64,000 nt of DNA from Salticus scenicus. Its lineage: Eukaryota; Arthropoda; Arachnida; Araneae; Salticidae. The notes beneath the pieces are model-generated. The model was not told the DNA's origin and searched no databases. It saw only the letters and a program-made list of their open reading frames with translations. A program made the translations under genes and the position numbers. The number at the start of each line of letters is the position of its first letter. Within the stretch, counting starts at the first letter, position 1. Positions 31,046-42,247 of this stretch are shown here, piece by piece. The stretch spans positions 129,217,475 through 129,281,474 of the forward strand of contig OZ005651.1 of the NCBI GenBank assembly GCA_963930645.1, in the 5' to 3' direction.

Positions 31046-31951
31046 TGTGAGGTCGAGATTACAGAACGTCTCCACAGTTGGTTTGAAATTAAGCTGTATC
31101 CAGCAAAGTATAATGTTGGGACGGTTAAATCGCTTCGACGCCAGTGACTCGGCGAAAGTTTTGGTCGAATTAGTTTTGTGTCGACATGGTGCTGCAACGA
31201 AAGAATTAGGTTCTGAGAGTTAGATGAATGGGAAGCGATTTTAAGTTTGATTGAAATGAAGAGAAAGGAAGTTTGTAGAAAGTAGTATAAGAAGGAGATT
31301 GTGGTGTAGATTGCGAAGATTCTTATTTTGGCGAGTATTGAGGTGTGAAGGGTGTGTGTGTGAAATGGAGAGTAGAAAAATGGTGTTGATTCAACACCTC
31401 CTCTAATAATGCCTTCGAGCTGAGCTCTACGTCATGGAAGATCGGCCGATTTTATCCAATCAACTCTTCATATGATACATGTTGGATCGTGGGGATTGGA
31501 TGAAATCGGCCGATCTTCCGTGACGTAGAGCTCAGCTCGGAGGCATATTACAGGTGGTGTTGGTTGATTATGATAGTTCGTATGCGAGTGTTAAGTGAGG
31601 GTAGAGATTTCTATTGTAGAATAGAGTAAGTTTCGAGTGAAGAATCTGTCGCGCCCAAAGAATCCTGCCGACGGTTCTTGTGCGAGAATAGTTCAATGGT
31701 CGACAGAGAGCAGTCGTTGACAAGATCAGTATTGGTGAGCTTTAATTTACCTTTATTTTATGCTTTGTTGAAGTTATCCCCTCAGGTCATTTGAGAGTTA
31801 AAACTGAGTTAGCCCAACACCCGCCTTGATATTGAACGTATAATAAACTTGGTTATTTTGTATTTAACTTTGTCTCGAGCTCTTCTTATTATCTAATTAA
31901 GTAATTAAGTTTAATCTAAGTTTGAGGAATGGAGACCACGAATTCCTCACA
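31046..31951 (+). repeat. Solo LTR of another retrotransposon, 906 bp
   Basis: Begins tgtgagg and ends cctcaca, perfect inverted ends of the TG...CA type, flanked by actt at 31042-31045 and 31952-31955. The 4-bp duplication and length suit a Gypsy-like element. AATAAA at 31843-31848 supports plus orientation. Removing the LTR restores the copia LTR sequence. No internal region or second LTR is adjacent, so LTR-LTR recombination has probably removed the rest. It contains a 171-bp palindromic element at 31392-31562. Confidence 0.88.
31392..31562. mobile_element. Palindromic element with 7-bp duplication, copy 3
   Basis: 171 bp, flanked by gttgatt at 31385-31391 and 31563-31569. Starts caacacctcctctaataatg. 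It inserted into the solo LTR, making a third nesting level in the copia LTR. Confidence 0.93.
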
Positions 31952-32165
31952 ACTTATTTTAACGTAAAATAACATAATTATCAGATAATATCAAGAATTG
32001 TGACAATAAGAGCTCCGAAAAACATATCGACCTTTTATAAAAAAGACAAAACATTAGAACACTGACACGATAACAACAATCGCTGTTGCCACAAAATTTA
32101 AAAGAAAAAGAAAATGCTAATTCAACTATGTTTAAAGTTCTTTCTTTTTCTTTGTATATAATTGA

Positions 32166-32834
32166 CAGTCGGCAGCAAAATTATTGAAGAACTACCAATA
32201 ATTCCTACTTAAAAGGTGGGTACCTAATACTGTTTTTTTTTTTTTTTTTTTTTTAAGTAAACATTTGTCGAGTCATATTCTTTGTCTTATACTATTTATA
32301 AAAAAGTAAGTTCATGATAAAAATTAGCGATCAAACTAAAAAAAATATATATGAAGAGTGTCGATGTGTGCTTCAATAACACAGGTCGACATGTAAAATT
32401 TTGATTTTATAATTTTGACTGATCTTTATGTTTTTTGGTGTGCTGAAACCTAAAATGAAGTCAGTTTTTCTCTATCACATATAGATTTTTGCCAATACAG
32501 GTTGCCTACCAATATAATTTCTTCCATTACTCTTCCACCAATATAATTATATGGTAAGTTTAATAGTATGTTTTCATGATTAATTAATTATGGATACCTA
32601 TTGTTGTAATAGTGCAGCACTAGTGCGATGCAAAGCCATAATAACGTTATGATGGTATAAGTAAAAAATTGAGTCGGTAAGTACCCTGTATTGTTAATAA
32701 TCTATACGTGATAGAGAAAAATGGGCTGCATTTTCGGTTTCAGCACACCATGAAACATAAAGTTCAGCTAAAATCATCAAATCAAATTTTGTCAACTTTA
32801 ATTTTGTAGGCCTGTGTAATATTGCTGCCGACTG
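32166..32834. mobile_element. Chimeric mariner-type foldback element, 669 bp
   Basis: The left end (cagtcggcagcaaaattatt) follows the 213-218 bp palindromic family for about 110 bp, including tttgtcgagtcatattcttt. It then stops and enters a different inverted repeat with arms of about 115 bp (32372-32490 and 32700-32815; shared caggtcgacatgtaaaattt and gtgctgaaacc). The right end (ttgctgccgactg) has the same terminal 14 or so bases, then diverges. TA follows at 32835-32836; the left flank reads GA. Probably two related families sharing ends, joined by insertion or template switching. Confidence 0.75.
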
Positions 32835-33144
32835 TAATTTTCCCTTTATTCAAATTATTAACTCTTAGATAAATGTAAAATAGTTTATATGAGATTATCT
32901 GACTGTCCTGGAAAAAAAATCTTTATTTTCTTGGTTATTTTAATTTGTTTAAATATCTCAATTATAAATATTCGATATCCTCTGATCCTGAGTTTTGGGT
33001 AATGTTTTTATTTCGGTACTGCATCTTCATCACACCTAATTCATGACTATCCGTGTACTTCTATTGCACCCGAAAGGAATAAAACGGTAACTAACGTCTT
33101 ACTTCCTATTCATGTTCCACCTTCGCAAGCATTTTCTGGGCTAT

Positions 33145-33660
33145 TGTTTGGCTGCGGTAGCCCGGTCGGTAGAGCACCGAGCTCGTAATTGGAAGATTGA
33201 AGGTTCGGTACTCGAGCCGGCCAAAGACCGTCGTGTGCACTAAAGCCCTGGTTTTTAAGAACTCGGAAGCAAACGTCAACGTTTCCGACGTCGCGACGCT
33301 CCAATAAGAGTCTCCTTGATATCAACGCTGGCGTTGAAACCGCAGAACAGAGCGTCGTGACGCATGCGAAAATTGAAAATCTCGACGTCGAATACGTTGA
33401 CGTTCGCATTTTGTGTTCTTAAAAACCAAGGCTTAATGGTGGCTGGCTCACGTAAAATCAGTCGTGGCCGCAATGTCCTCCATGTTCTCATCCAAGCTAT
33501 ACCTCTGTGGGTCACAAAAGTAGGGGAGTCATCCCCTCCATGTTGGATAAAATTTTGATGACTTGTCTCCGGACCATACTAAGGGTGCGTCTCAGACCGT
33601 CGCCAATTACCCATACTGCAGTGCTAGTATGACGTTAAACCCAACTAACCTAAGCTTTTT
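33145..33660 (+). mobile_element. SINE with tRNA-like head, split by a foldback element
   Basis: Head 33148-33225: tagcccggtcgg fits an RNA polymerase III A box and ggttcggtactc, about 47 bp on, fits a B box. Body and tail continue after the insertion at 33437-33655, ending in accgtcgccaattacccata and tgacgttaaacc. The tail recurs without the head at 1493-1645 (minus) and 56550-56605 (plus). SINEs are copied by a partner LINE's enzymes; no partner can be named here. Confidence 0.8.
33244..33433. mobile_element. 190-bp palindromic MITE with TAA duplication (Harbinger-like)
   Basis: Begins agccctggtttttaagaact and ends agttcttaaaaacc-type reverse complement (…aaaaaccaaggct), flanked by taa at 33241-33243 and 33434-33436. 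Arms carry gcaaacgtcaacgtttccga and its partner. A TWA 3-bp duplication is typical of PIF/Harbinger, so that is the likeliest superfamily. It interrupts the SINE body. Confidence 0.8.
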
Positions 33661-35689
33661 TTTTAAATTATTATTACATAAATTTTATAAACTTGTAGTG
33701 TTTGAAAGTCCACAAGAGCAAAACTGTACTTAAAAGAAAAAAAAAAACTCTTATTTAAAATATTAATAAGATTAGAACTGATTTTTCTATAGAAAATCGG
33801 TAACCAACCTGTGGAAGTAGGGATAATAAAGTATTTATTTTGGGGAGATTTAACTGCTATTATTTGGCCAAATTCGATTGATCGTACCAAGAGAAATATT
33901 TTGGAGATAATTATTTGCAGCATTAAAAGTATAAATTTTATTAAAGTGAATATCAGAAAACTTTTTACATCATTAATTAGCCTAAAGCCTAATTAAACAC
34001 AATTACAGATAAAATTTCTATTTTAAACTTTTGTTGCTTTGTAAACGTGAAATTTGGTTCACCACTATTGATCTATTATATTAAATTTGGAATAAGAAAG
34101 TTTTTGAATGCACATAAATCATACTATATTTATAATTTTCAATATTAATTTAAAGAAATAATTTCTGAATAATAATTAAATATTATAATTAGTAAAACAT
34201 CCTAATAACAAGTATTTTAATTGATAAAACTATCTTATATATAATAACACAATTTAGCGGCTGGGGATTCCAATAAAATGTTTTAAGAAAAGGTAAAAGA
34301 AAAAAATTAATAAACATAATTAGATACTTAATTGTCATCGAATGAAAAAAAAAAACTCATTTAGAAACTGTTAGAAAAATTATTAGAAGTTACTTATGAT
34401 GAATAATTTTTAAAATAATTTTCCATTTTAAAACAATTTTATAATTTTGATTATTTTATTTACTTTTTTTAATGTGCAATATTATTTACTAAAGAAAGAG
34501 TCTGTCTCAATTATCAGACCATATGCTACAATACCAATGCAAAAATGTTTAAAATGTAAGAATATTATAAATTAAAAATGTTTAATATAAGGATGAGAAT
34601 TGCTCTAACGAATTTTAATACAATATTTTTGCATAATAAATAAAGCATTTTACTATTAATCCTCTAATTTAACAATGAGTCTTTGATATTGGTTTAATAA
34701 ATATTTATTTTAGATTTAATGTTAGCTTTATATTTTAAATAGCAATATTAGTTTATTTGGGATATTTCCTTTTGAATACTCTATAAAGTTAATCAACTTA
34801 TAGAGTATTTTATACAATACTTTTATATATTTATAAAAGTAAGTATTATATATTACTTTATTTTTATATTATATTATTTTATATTATTATGTATTTTACA
34901 TTATTATGTATTATATATTACTTTTATATATTTTCCTTTATTGAAAAAATAAAATTATTACAGAAACTTTTGCATCATTACATATTTTTATGTATATTTC
35001 GAATGGGGTTAAATGTTGAACTATTTTGCATTTTAACTCGTGATATTTTGCAAGTAAACTCGTTTCAAACTTCAAAACTAAAGTCATTTTAATATAATCC
35101 AAGATCTAAGTGGTTCTTTTCTCGTAAATTAAAACTTAATTGCAATGTGTAAATGCCAAAGAGAGAGCTACATACTGATATAATAGTCCATTTACGCCAT
35201 TTGTTTTCTCAAAATTAAATTATTGTGCATATTTACATCTCTTTGTGAAAATTCAATTTGACAAAATTAGACCAATAACGGAAAATTTAAGGTTGAGTAT
35301 ACTATCACTAAACGACGCAACATTTCAAAGCACATTATGTTAACGAATATAATTAAAATTGTCCGTTTACTCATTTAAATTTTAAATGGTAATATGGAAT
35401 AGCTTTAAAAACCATTAAAAAACCGCATTTATTAAATTCATTTAAAATAAATATGAATAAGCATAATGAAATCATACGCAGTATTCTGTAATTTCATATA
35501 ATAGAATTAAATTATTTAGAATGTTTTAAATTAAACTTCTAGAAAACTCTCTTAATTATCTTTTTCACTAAGTGAATATCCCATTCGCATTTATGTCTAC
35601 AAATCTTAATATTAAAAAATCTGGTGCGTAACATCCATACAACTTGCATTACCCTGTACTATACATATTATAAACTCGTTTTAGAGATA
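33661..35689. other. AT-rich DNA, no gene seen
   Basis: About 2 kb without a recognised gene or repeat. A run of (TTATA)-like words lies at 34830-34930. Confidence 0.45.
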
Positions 35690-36870
35690 ATGCTGTCAGA
35701 ACACATAAAATTGAATTAACTAATCAGACGCCTACCAATTTTCCTGTGATAACCAACTCATGCATACGCCATAAAAAACATGTAAAAGAGATTTTATATA
35801 GCTAGTTTAAAGAAAATCCGTAGAGTCGAATTTTGAGACACTCATTTTCGATATCTAAAACAGACCAAGTTAATGATAACGCCCATCAATTTTCTAGTAC
35901 TAACCAAATAATACATATAAAGGGGATTTATGGAGCAAACTTGAAGAAAATCGTTAAAGTTACCGAGTTTCCGATACTCCTCTCATTTCCGATAATCACC
36001 AAATCTTCACAAACTCATCTTTATACCAAAAACTACACTGAGAAAAAAAATATACCGCCTTCCTCTAGAATGAATAAGTGGCCATTTTCTAAATCCCTTA
36101 ACTAGAAATATAGATTTCCGAGCTATGACGCCAATAAACTGAATAGACGAAATTATCGAGAATTTCTAGTGTACACATTTCTAGATGGTGAAACAATATT
36201 CTGAATACGCTAAATAGTCTGAATCCTTTGTATTGCGAGAAATTCTTGCTTGATTTTCTATAATTTGGTAATAAACCAAGATTATAGTTCCTGAAACCTG
36301 CCTCTTGTAGTCTCATTTATTTGCAGAGATTTTTAAATAACTTTGCCCTCGAGAATATAGGCAAACGCTCTAGAATTCTAGTAGGGGCTTCTAGAACTCG
36401 CTTCCCAAGGGAACTAGAATTTATAAGGATGACATGGAACTATTTTTTCTAGAGACACAACTTAGATTCTAGATGTCAATTACAGAATTTTTTTTCTCAG
36501 TGTAACTAGTGTACATGGAGAGGTTTAAATGGGAGTATGAAGAAAATCCGTCGAGCCGTTTTTAATAAGCCTGCTTCCGAGACCTAAAATTAGGCTACCA
36601 AATCAAGACGTTTATCAGTTTTCTTGCAGCAATTGATTAATACATGCGAAATAACATTTAAAAAGGGGTTTATGTAGCTAATTTGAGAAAATCGCTTGAG
36701 CTGTTTTCGAGATACGTACCTACGGTCACACTTACGGTCATACACACTCGAGCGCCCACGCATACCGATCAATTTCACAAAATACAAATTTTTGGTCTCA
36801 AGAGTCCTTATAAAACACGTAAACTATCTATCAAAATTTTCGACCGTATACATATATGAAAAATACGAAA
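35690..36870 (+). repeat. Modular repeat family, about three units plus tail
   Basis: Units of about 145 bp (caattttctagtactaacca ... gaagaaaatcgttaaagtta) recur from 35690 to 36035 and, after a TA-flanked insertion, at 36505-36720. The tail with CA-rich hexamers is at 36730-36870 (ttggtctcaagagtcctta). Matches 8888-9340 and 51470-52390. Confidence 0.65.
36036..36502. mobile_element. 467-bp TA-flanked inverted-repeat element
   Basis: Starts cactgagaaaaaaaatatac, ends with the reverse complement attttttttctcagtg, with TA at 36034-36035 and 36503-36504. TIRs are short (about 18 bp). No transposase. Internally deleted Tc1/mariner type; removal rejoins the modular repeat. Confidence 0.82.
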
Positions 36871-37221
36871 CCCAATATGCAAACTGAAGTCTTGTTATTA
36901 TGAAAAGATAGTTTATTTATTTGTTTATTCATTTATTTTAAGCAACAGTTTGTTTATTTAATACGTAGTTTAAGTATTTCGTTTCATATCTTTTTTAACC
37001 TATTAACGTCGACTGGTTTCGCACTGAAACCAAACATTTAACATTATTTTATGCAACAAGTTTTCAGTGTTTTTTTTTCCTTGTTATAAACGATTTTTAA
37101 ACATCTTTTCCCACTCTTTTCCGTAGCACTTCTTCTAAATTTAACAAATAATGTTAGAAAAAATAAATACATAAATAAATAACATATGCAGAAGTTTTTT
37201 TAAATGTTTTAGTAGGTGCGA
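36871..37221. other. AT-rich spacer, no gene seen
   Basis: Nothing recognisable. Confidence 0.4.
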
Positions 37222-37577
37222 GTGCATCTTGTTGCTTTGATCATAGCCTCCTTAACTAGATGCCTGTCGCGTGGCTCATAAACTTGGCAACAGTTGAAGC
37301 GGTAGACAGCGTCACCTGGTACAGATTGTGTGACTTTTTTATTCGAGTGTCACCAATAATTTTAAGAAGTGATATATGATATATTTAATCGACGTTTCTT
37401 CTATTCTATTCGCCTTTTGTGTATATCATATCTCACTTTAAAAATTTTTTGGTGGCTGTTGAATAAAAAATTCGCGCAATCTGTACCAGGTGCCGCTGTC
37501 TACCACTTCAACTATTGCCAAGCTTCCGAGCCACACGACAGGTATCTAGTTTAGGAGGCTATGCTTTTATGATGCAC
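37222..37577. mobile_element. 356-bp palindromic element
   Basis: Arms of about 150 bp: the left reads catagcctccttaactagat, gcctgtcgcgtggctc, gtagacagcg and ggtacagattg; the right is the reverse complement. The outermost gtgcatc/gatgcac also pair. I could not find a target duplication. The 61-codon frame across the right arm is not a gene. Confidence 0.82.
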
Positions 37578-38164
37578 TTGTTCTTAGTTTTATTTACCTA
37601 ATGACTGTGTTATTATTTTGACGTGAAACAACAATTGCGAGTTTTTGCAACATGTAAAAGCTATCCACCGCAAAATTTAACCTACCTTATTCAAAGCAAC
37701 AAGAAATAACGACTAGTTGCCAAATAGTTCACCCAGCTTGATTAAAATTTGTCTTATTCCAGAATTGAGAATTTAAAATATTCATCATTCAACACTCTTA
37801 AAACAGTATCACAGCTTTTCCAAGAGAGAGTTTCAATAAGGTAAGATAATAAAGTTCAATATACTTTTAAAATAATCTAAAATAGGTTTAGGAACAGTTT
37901 TATTTGACATATACACTGTGTAAAAAAAGTAGAACACCACTAGATATTTTTAGAAAAATAAGGTAATCTTTTATTTTTAATAGAATTATTTTTATGTGTA
38001 ACATTTTGTAGATTATTAAACAAGAAAATATCAGTATAATTACTATGATTTTCAAAACTAAATTATTAATGACAATAAAAATATTTTCTACCTTTTAATA
38101 TTCTGTAAAAGTGTAGAAGGACAGTAATACAAAATATAAAATACAAGCGATATTAATAAGGAAT

Positions 38165-39050
38165 ACTCTTCCCATTAGCATTTATGACTTCGAATATTCT
38201 ATTTGGCAGTGAATCACACAAAATTTGGATTTCTGTTCGGCAAAAGTTATCCCATGAGCTATTCAAAGCGTCTCAAAGCTAAGTAAGAGATTCAAACTTT
38301 CTTCTACCAGCATATACTCGATGAACAAGAATTGCACAGATGTTTTCCACTATGTTAAGATCACGGCTTTTGAACCTGCACATTACTTGAATCTAAACAG
38401 TTTTTAACTCCATTGCTGGTGTGAATGGAGGCTCCCTCTTGTTGAGACATCGACTCTTCTCCCCCTAATTCAGAGTCATAAAGAAGAAGCTCAAAATTCA
38501 GCACTTCAATATAATCTGTATGTTTCTGCCAACCACTGAAAAAAACCAGACTTTTTCTTTTTCAATATCCAATTGCTTACCAGACCCTCACCATCCCCTT
38601 TCCCATTTGTCAAATTGAATAAAATTCTTCTGCAATCTTCAGACAATTCCATTAGCATTAGTAACCATCTGAATAGTCTAAAATACAATTCTTCTCGTTC
38701 GAAAATATTACAGAAGTCCCATCTGAGATCCATGACACGTGTTCCTTAGCTTGTGATAAACGGTAATCAATATGTGATTTTTTTTTTTTTTTCCATTTTG
38801 AATGATGCTTCTGCTTTTCGAAAATAAATTATTTGGATCTTGTTATGTACTTGTAAACTGTTTGCTATAACACACGAGTAAGTCTTGCTTGATTTTGGGG
38901 CTTTGCAATACTTCCTCTGCTTCTTTAAGCTCGTGAGCAAGTTTTCTGTTACCACAAGTTGTTAACTTTTTAGGACCACCAATCTTCTTTCTTTTCCCCA
39001 TTTCTATCTGGCTCTCTGATACAGTTAGAAAGTGTATTGTGAATGACGTT
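38165..39050 (-). pseudogene. Tc1-like transposase relic, copy A
   Basis: Minus-strand pieces parallel copy B: SQQEGASIHTSNGVKN where FQQD is expected, WDNFCRTEIQILCDSLPNRI and FEVINANGKSIPY at the C-terminus, and ERLLFNLT-type sequence upstream. The second catalytic Asp is replaced by Glu. Multiple stops and shifts. The HTH region is barely recognisable. Confidence 0.75.
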
Positions 39051-39059
39051 CAGTGCACG

Positions 39060-39511
39060 CAGGGCAAGATTATGGCATGGGCACATGGGGCACTGGCTCA
39101 GGGCCTCCAAATTTAGGAAGTCTCATTTCCAAAAACTGAGAAGTAATAGTACAAATTTTTTTATTATATGTCTATTAAAAACAAAAATTTATTCATTTTT
39201 TCTTTTTATATTTTATTAGAGAGCTTAAACAATTATTAAATTTTGTGACTAATTTCCTAAACATTGGCTGATCAATGTGCTTCAGTTTTTCATCTGTCTT
39301 GAACATAAAACTGATGATTTTGTTATAGGTTGCTAAAAAAAATGAGGAAATAGAAGGTATAATTGAAGAAACAATTTTAAAAATGTACTATTTTTACTTA
39401 TTTATTTTTGTTTTTGAGAATGGGTTCTTTTAGTGAAACCTTTAGAGTAGGGTAAGGGGCCTCCAAATAGCATCAGTGCCCCGGGTCTTCAAAAAGCATA
39501 GTCGGGCCCTA
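39060..39511. mobile_element. hAT-like non-autonomous element, 452 bp
   Basis: Flanked by an exact 8-bp duplication agtgcacg (39052-39059, 39512-39519). Left end cagggcaagattatggcatg; right end, reverse complemented, tagggcccgactatgctttt. CAGGG/TAGGG ends and the 8-bp duplication fit hAT. Inner ends carry gggcactggctcagggcctc and its partner. No transposase. Confidence 0.87.
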
Positions 39512-39929
39512 AGTGCACGAGCAATCTGTCTGACACCTTTACCATCATTTTTATATGTAACAGTTTGGTCCTTTTGGAAATAATTAAAAGGTATTCCTTT
39601 AGGCAGTCAGAAAAGAGAATAACAATGCTATTTTTAACAAAATATGTTTTATTTATTAAAACAGTTAATAAAAATTCTATATTTAATCTTTTAATGGTGC
39701 ACAATGTACCAAATTACAAATTTTACACTTTTTTTTACACTCTCAAAATCATGCATACTAGTTTTTCTTCAATACACTAATTAGCATCAGTGGTAGACAA
39801 TTAATTTTTATGTGAAATTAAAGAAATCTTTGTTAAACAAAATCGGCATAGGAATCTGATTGCCAGAATGAAAATACAGAAGATAATCTACAAAAAACGA
39901 TTGTCCTTCTACTATTTTTACGCAGTGTA

Positions 39930-40148
39930 ATTATGTTGGAGTGGGGCTGCCGCCCTTCTCAACCCCCTGTTCAATTAATGAGCCTACATTTATTTAAAAA
40001 AATAAAATTTAAGTTTGCTATTAATTTGCCTTGAAACTTGCCAAACGTGATCAACTTTACAAGTGGCAACTACACACCAACTTCAAAATAACAAATTTGT
40101 TTTTTCTGCAGTTATTTGTTTTTCAGTTAAGCTGATAACAGATATACG
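39930..40148. other. Spacer with a G/C-rich phrase
   Basis: gtggggctgccgcccttctc near 39943 recurs in 22340-22390. No gene. Confidence 0.4.
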
Positions 40149-40149
40149 T

Positions 40150-41035
40150 ACATATCAACCGCTAAAAATTTGTCCTTCAGATTCAGGGGATCTAAAGACA
40201 AAACGTAATATTGTACAAAAAGCCAAAGTTGAAAATTTAACTTCAAAAATTATTTTGTTTACATATAAGCATGAGAAATTTATTTTCCTTCCTGAGCAGT
40301 ATTCGTCGACATAGCAAAATGTAGCAAAGAATTTCCATCGATTACATTCAATACAAAAGAACGTGTAGTTTAATTTTGGGTAGTCCTGCATATTGTCTAT
40401 AAACTATATACACATCACATAGTGTACTTAAATTTAGTCTTATAGGAAAAACGCATTATACAAAATGAAATACACTTCCACCAATTTCCAAGTATAGCCC
40501 CAATATATCGCAATACTTTGGATAGCCCTGTAAACGAATGATAAATTTTTTCCATACCAGAATCTACACAAATCATGCTTTTATGCATATAAAAAATATG
40601 TTCATTCCATTTTCTTTAGGGCAGCCTAGAGATGTTACATTGTACTTGAGAGAAATTTCGCCCGTAGGCGCAATGTATTTGGATTCTCTTAGATGGTTCT
40701 ATACACGAACCCTTTACTTGATCTCAACGAAAAGTTTAGCGTAACATCATAGTATGACACATATGTAGAATACCGAGTTTCGACTTCCTGCTACTGTATG
40801 TTCTTGAAATGCTGATAACGAACACACAGACACACATATAGACTCACACACGGACACACGGATAGACACACACAGAGAGAGACACAGACAGACCAGTCAC
40901 TAAAAAACTAATTTTCAGATTCAGGGCATCTCAGAACGTGTAAATGTAACAAAAACTCAATTTCAAAGTTTTGATCCAAAACGATACTTTCTGTACCACA
41001 TGTATGTGTACGAGAAAGTAAAATATGATCAGATA
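40150..41035 (+). repeat. Tail-like fragments of the modular repeat family
   Basis: Two fragments (about 40150-40320 and 40780-41035) contain cagattcagggcatctcaga or a close variant, followed by aaacgt, a tcaattt block, and preceded in the second by CA-rich hexamers. They resemble the ends of the repeats at 36.8 and 52.3 kb. Class unknown. Confidence 0.4.
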
Positions 41036-42209
41036 CATAAAGTACAGAAAATAAAATGAAACTAAATCTATACGTCAGCTAAAACTGATTGATCGAAATG
41101 AAAAAAAAAATAATAATAATAAATTTCAATTTCAGAGAAAATTTTTATAATTTTCTTCTGTTTATTTCAGGTATTGTTAATTTTCTGTCCTTTCGTAACG
41201 AATCTTTTAAAGTATAGTTCAAAAGACCTGTTTCAGTACACGAAGAATTATAGCCAAAATTGCAGTTCTTTGGTAAACGAAGTTAATGTCAAGCAAATTG
41301 TTGTCCTTCGAAATAAACTAGTTTTGACGGAGAATGACGTCGAGCTAAAATACAGGAGTAAAGGGGACGGAAGAAGAGAGAAAGGGATACAAAAAACGCA
41401 CGAAGCAAATAACCATCAGAAAACAAGCTCTTGTGTGTGTGTATGTTTTTCCTTAATGAGACACCATTGAATATCATACGTTTTTCGAAATAGTTTTTAA
41501 AATTAGTTCATTTAGGTGAGCCAAGTCCCTCATGCAGCCATTTTTACCCACGTTTTGTCGGTATGATGTGCGCTTTTATTTATTTAATTAGTTTCCTGGT
41601 ACATTTGCAATGAACAGTGAAAAGAGAGAAAATAAATTAAAATATATAGATTAAGAAAAACTTTTCAACCTTTCAAAATATACTTAAAAAAAAAAAAAAC
41701 AGCAAATGTGTAAAAAACAAGATATTATTTTTGACAGAAAAGAAATACTTTTACCAGTGAATATCAATAGCCATAATACACTGATCGCAATTCAAGTGAT
41801 AACAAAAGCAGAGTACCGTAGGAAATAAAATAAAATAAATACTGGTAGAAATTTCTATCTATACACACTTCTAGTAATATTTTTAACTGTAAAAAGAATA
41901 TACATTTGTTTATTATTTTTATTTTATGTGATTTGGTAGAATACTGTTTATTTATTTATTTATTATTATAGATAGCATGACGTAAGCTGGACAATTTCTT
42001 TCGTATGGTTTCTATTGGCAAGAATATAAAAAATTTTCAAATGTAATTTAAGTCAAATTTTGGAAATAAAAATGCCAGTGCATTACAGATTTGACGTATG
42101 ACCTTTTTAGAAGTTATCGATGATTATAAAGTGAAGACCTTTATAATCATCGTTTAAAAATACCAGTAAAAGTATTCTTTACAAAAACAGTTATGTACAT
42201 GAGTATTTT

Positions 42210-42247
<38 letters not shown>

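Larger units (their letters stand above)
16868..32160 (-). mobile_element. Ty1/copia retrotransposon, split by nested insertions
   Basis: Two diverged LTRs in the same orientation (16868 to about 17090, and 31027 to about 32160 including insertions) enclose copia-type gag, integrase, reverse transcriptase and RNase H pieces in correct order on the minus strand. A copia-type primer-binding site (minus strand ggttatgg) sits just inside the 5' LTR. Integrase and RT fragments are separated by about 9.8 kb (18.53-28.27 kb) of unrelated repeat-rich DNA. A single element invaded later by other DNA explains the layout. Two separate copia fragments remain possible because the fragments nearly overlap at the CKW block. 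Confidence 0.75.
31027..32160 (-). repeat. Copia 5' LTR, interrupted by a solo LTR
   Basis: The inner edge is 31027 (plus strand tgttagctttaaaatactt). The LTR resumes at 31952 after the inserted solo LTR and continues with attttaacgtaaaataac, caagaattgtgac and agaacactgaca to about 32150. It aligns with the 3' LTR at 16868-17090. The outer edge is uncertain because a mariner-type element starts at 32166. Confidence 0.75.
37914..39927 (-). mobile_element. Tc1-like transposon, copy A, with hAT insertion
   Basis: Bounded by cactgtgtaaaaaaagtaga and its inverted partner (ctactatttttacgcagtg), with TA at 37912-37913 and 39928-39929. Net of the 452-bp insertion and its duplication it is about 1554 bp, close to copy B at 43532-45121 (1590 bp). 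It carries a minus-strand transposase relic. Confidence 0.9.

Noticed and set aside
41174..41470. 98-codon open frame
   Set aside because: No motif, homology or splice context; composition resembles surrounding DNA.
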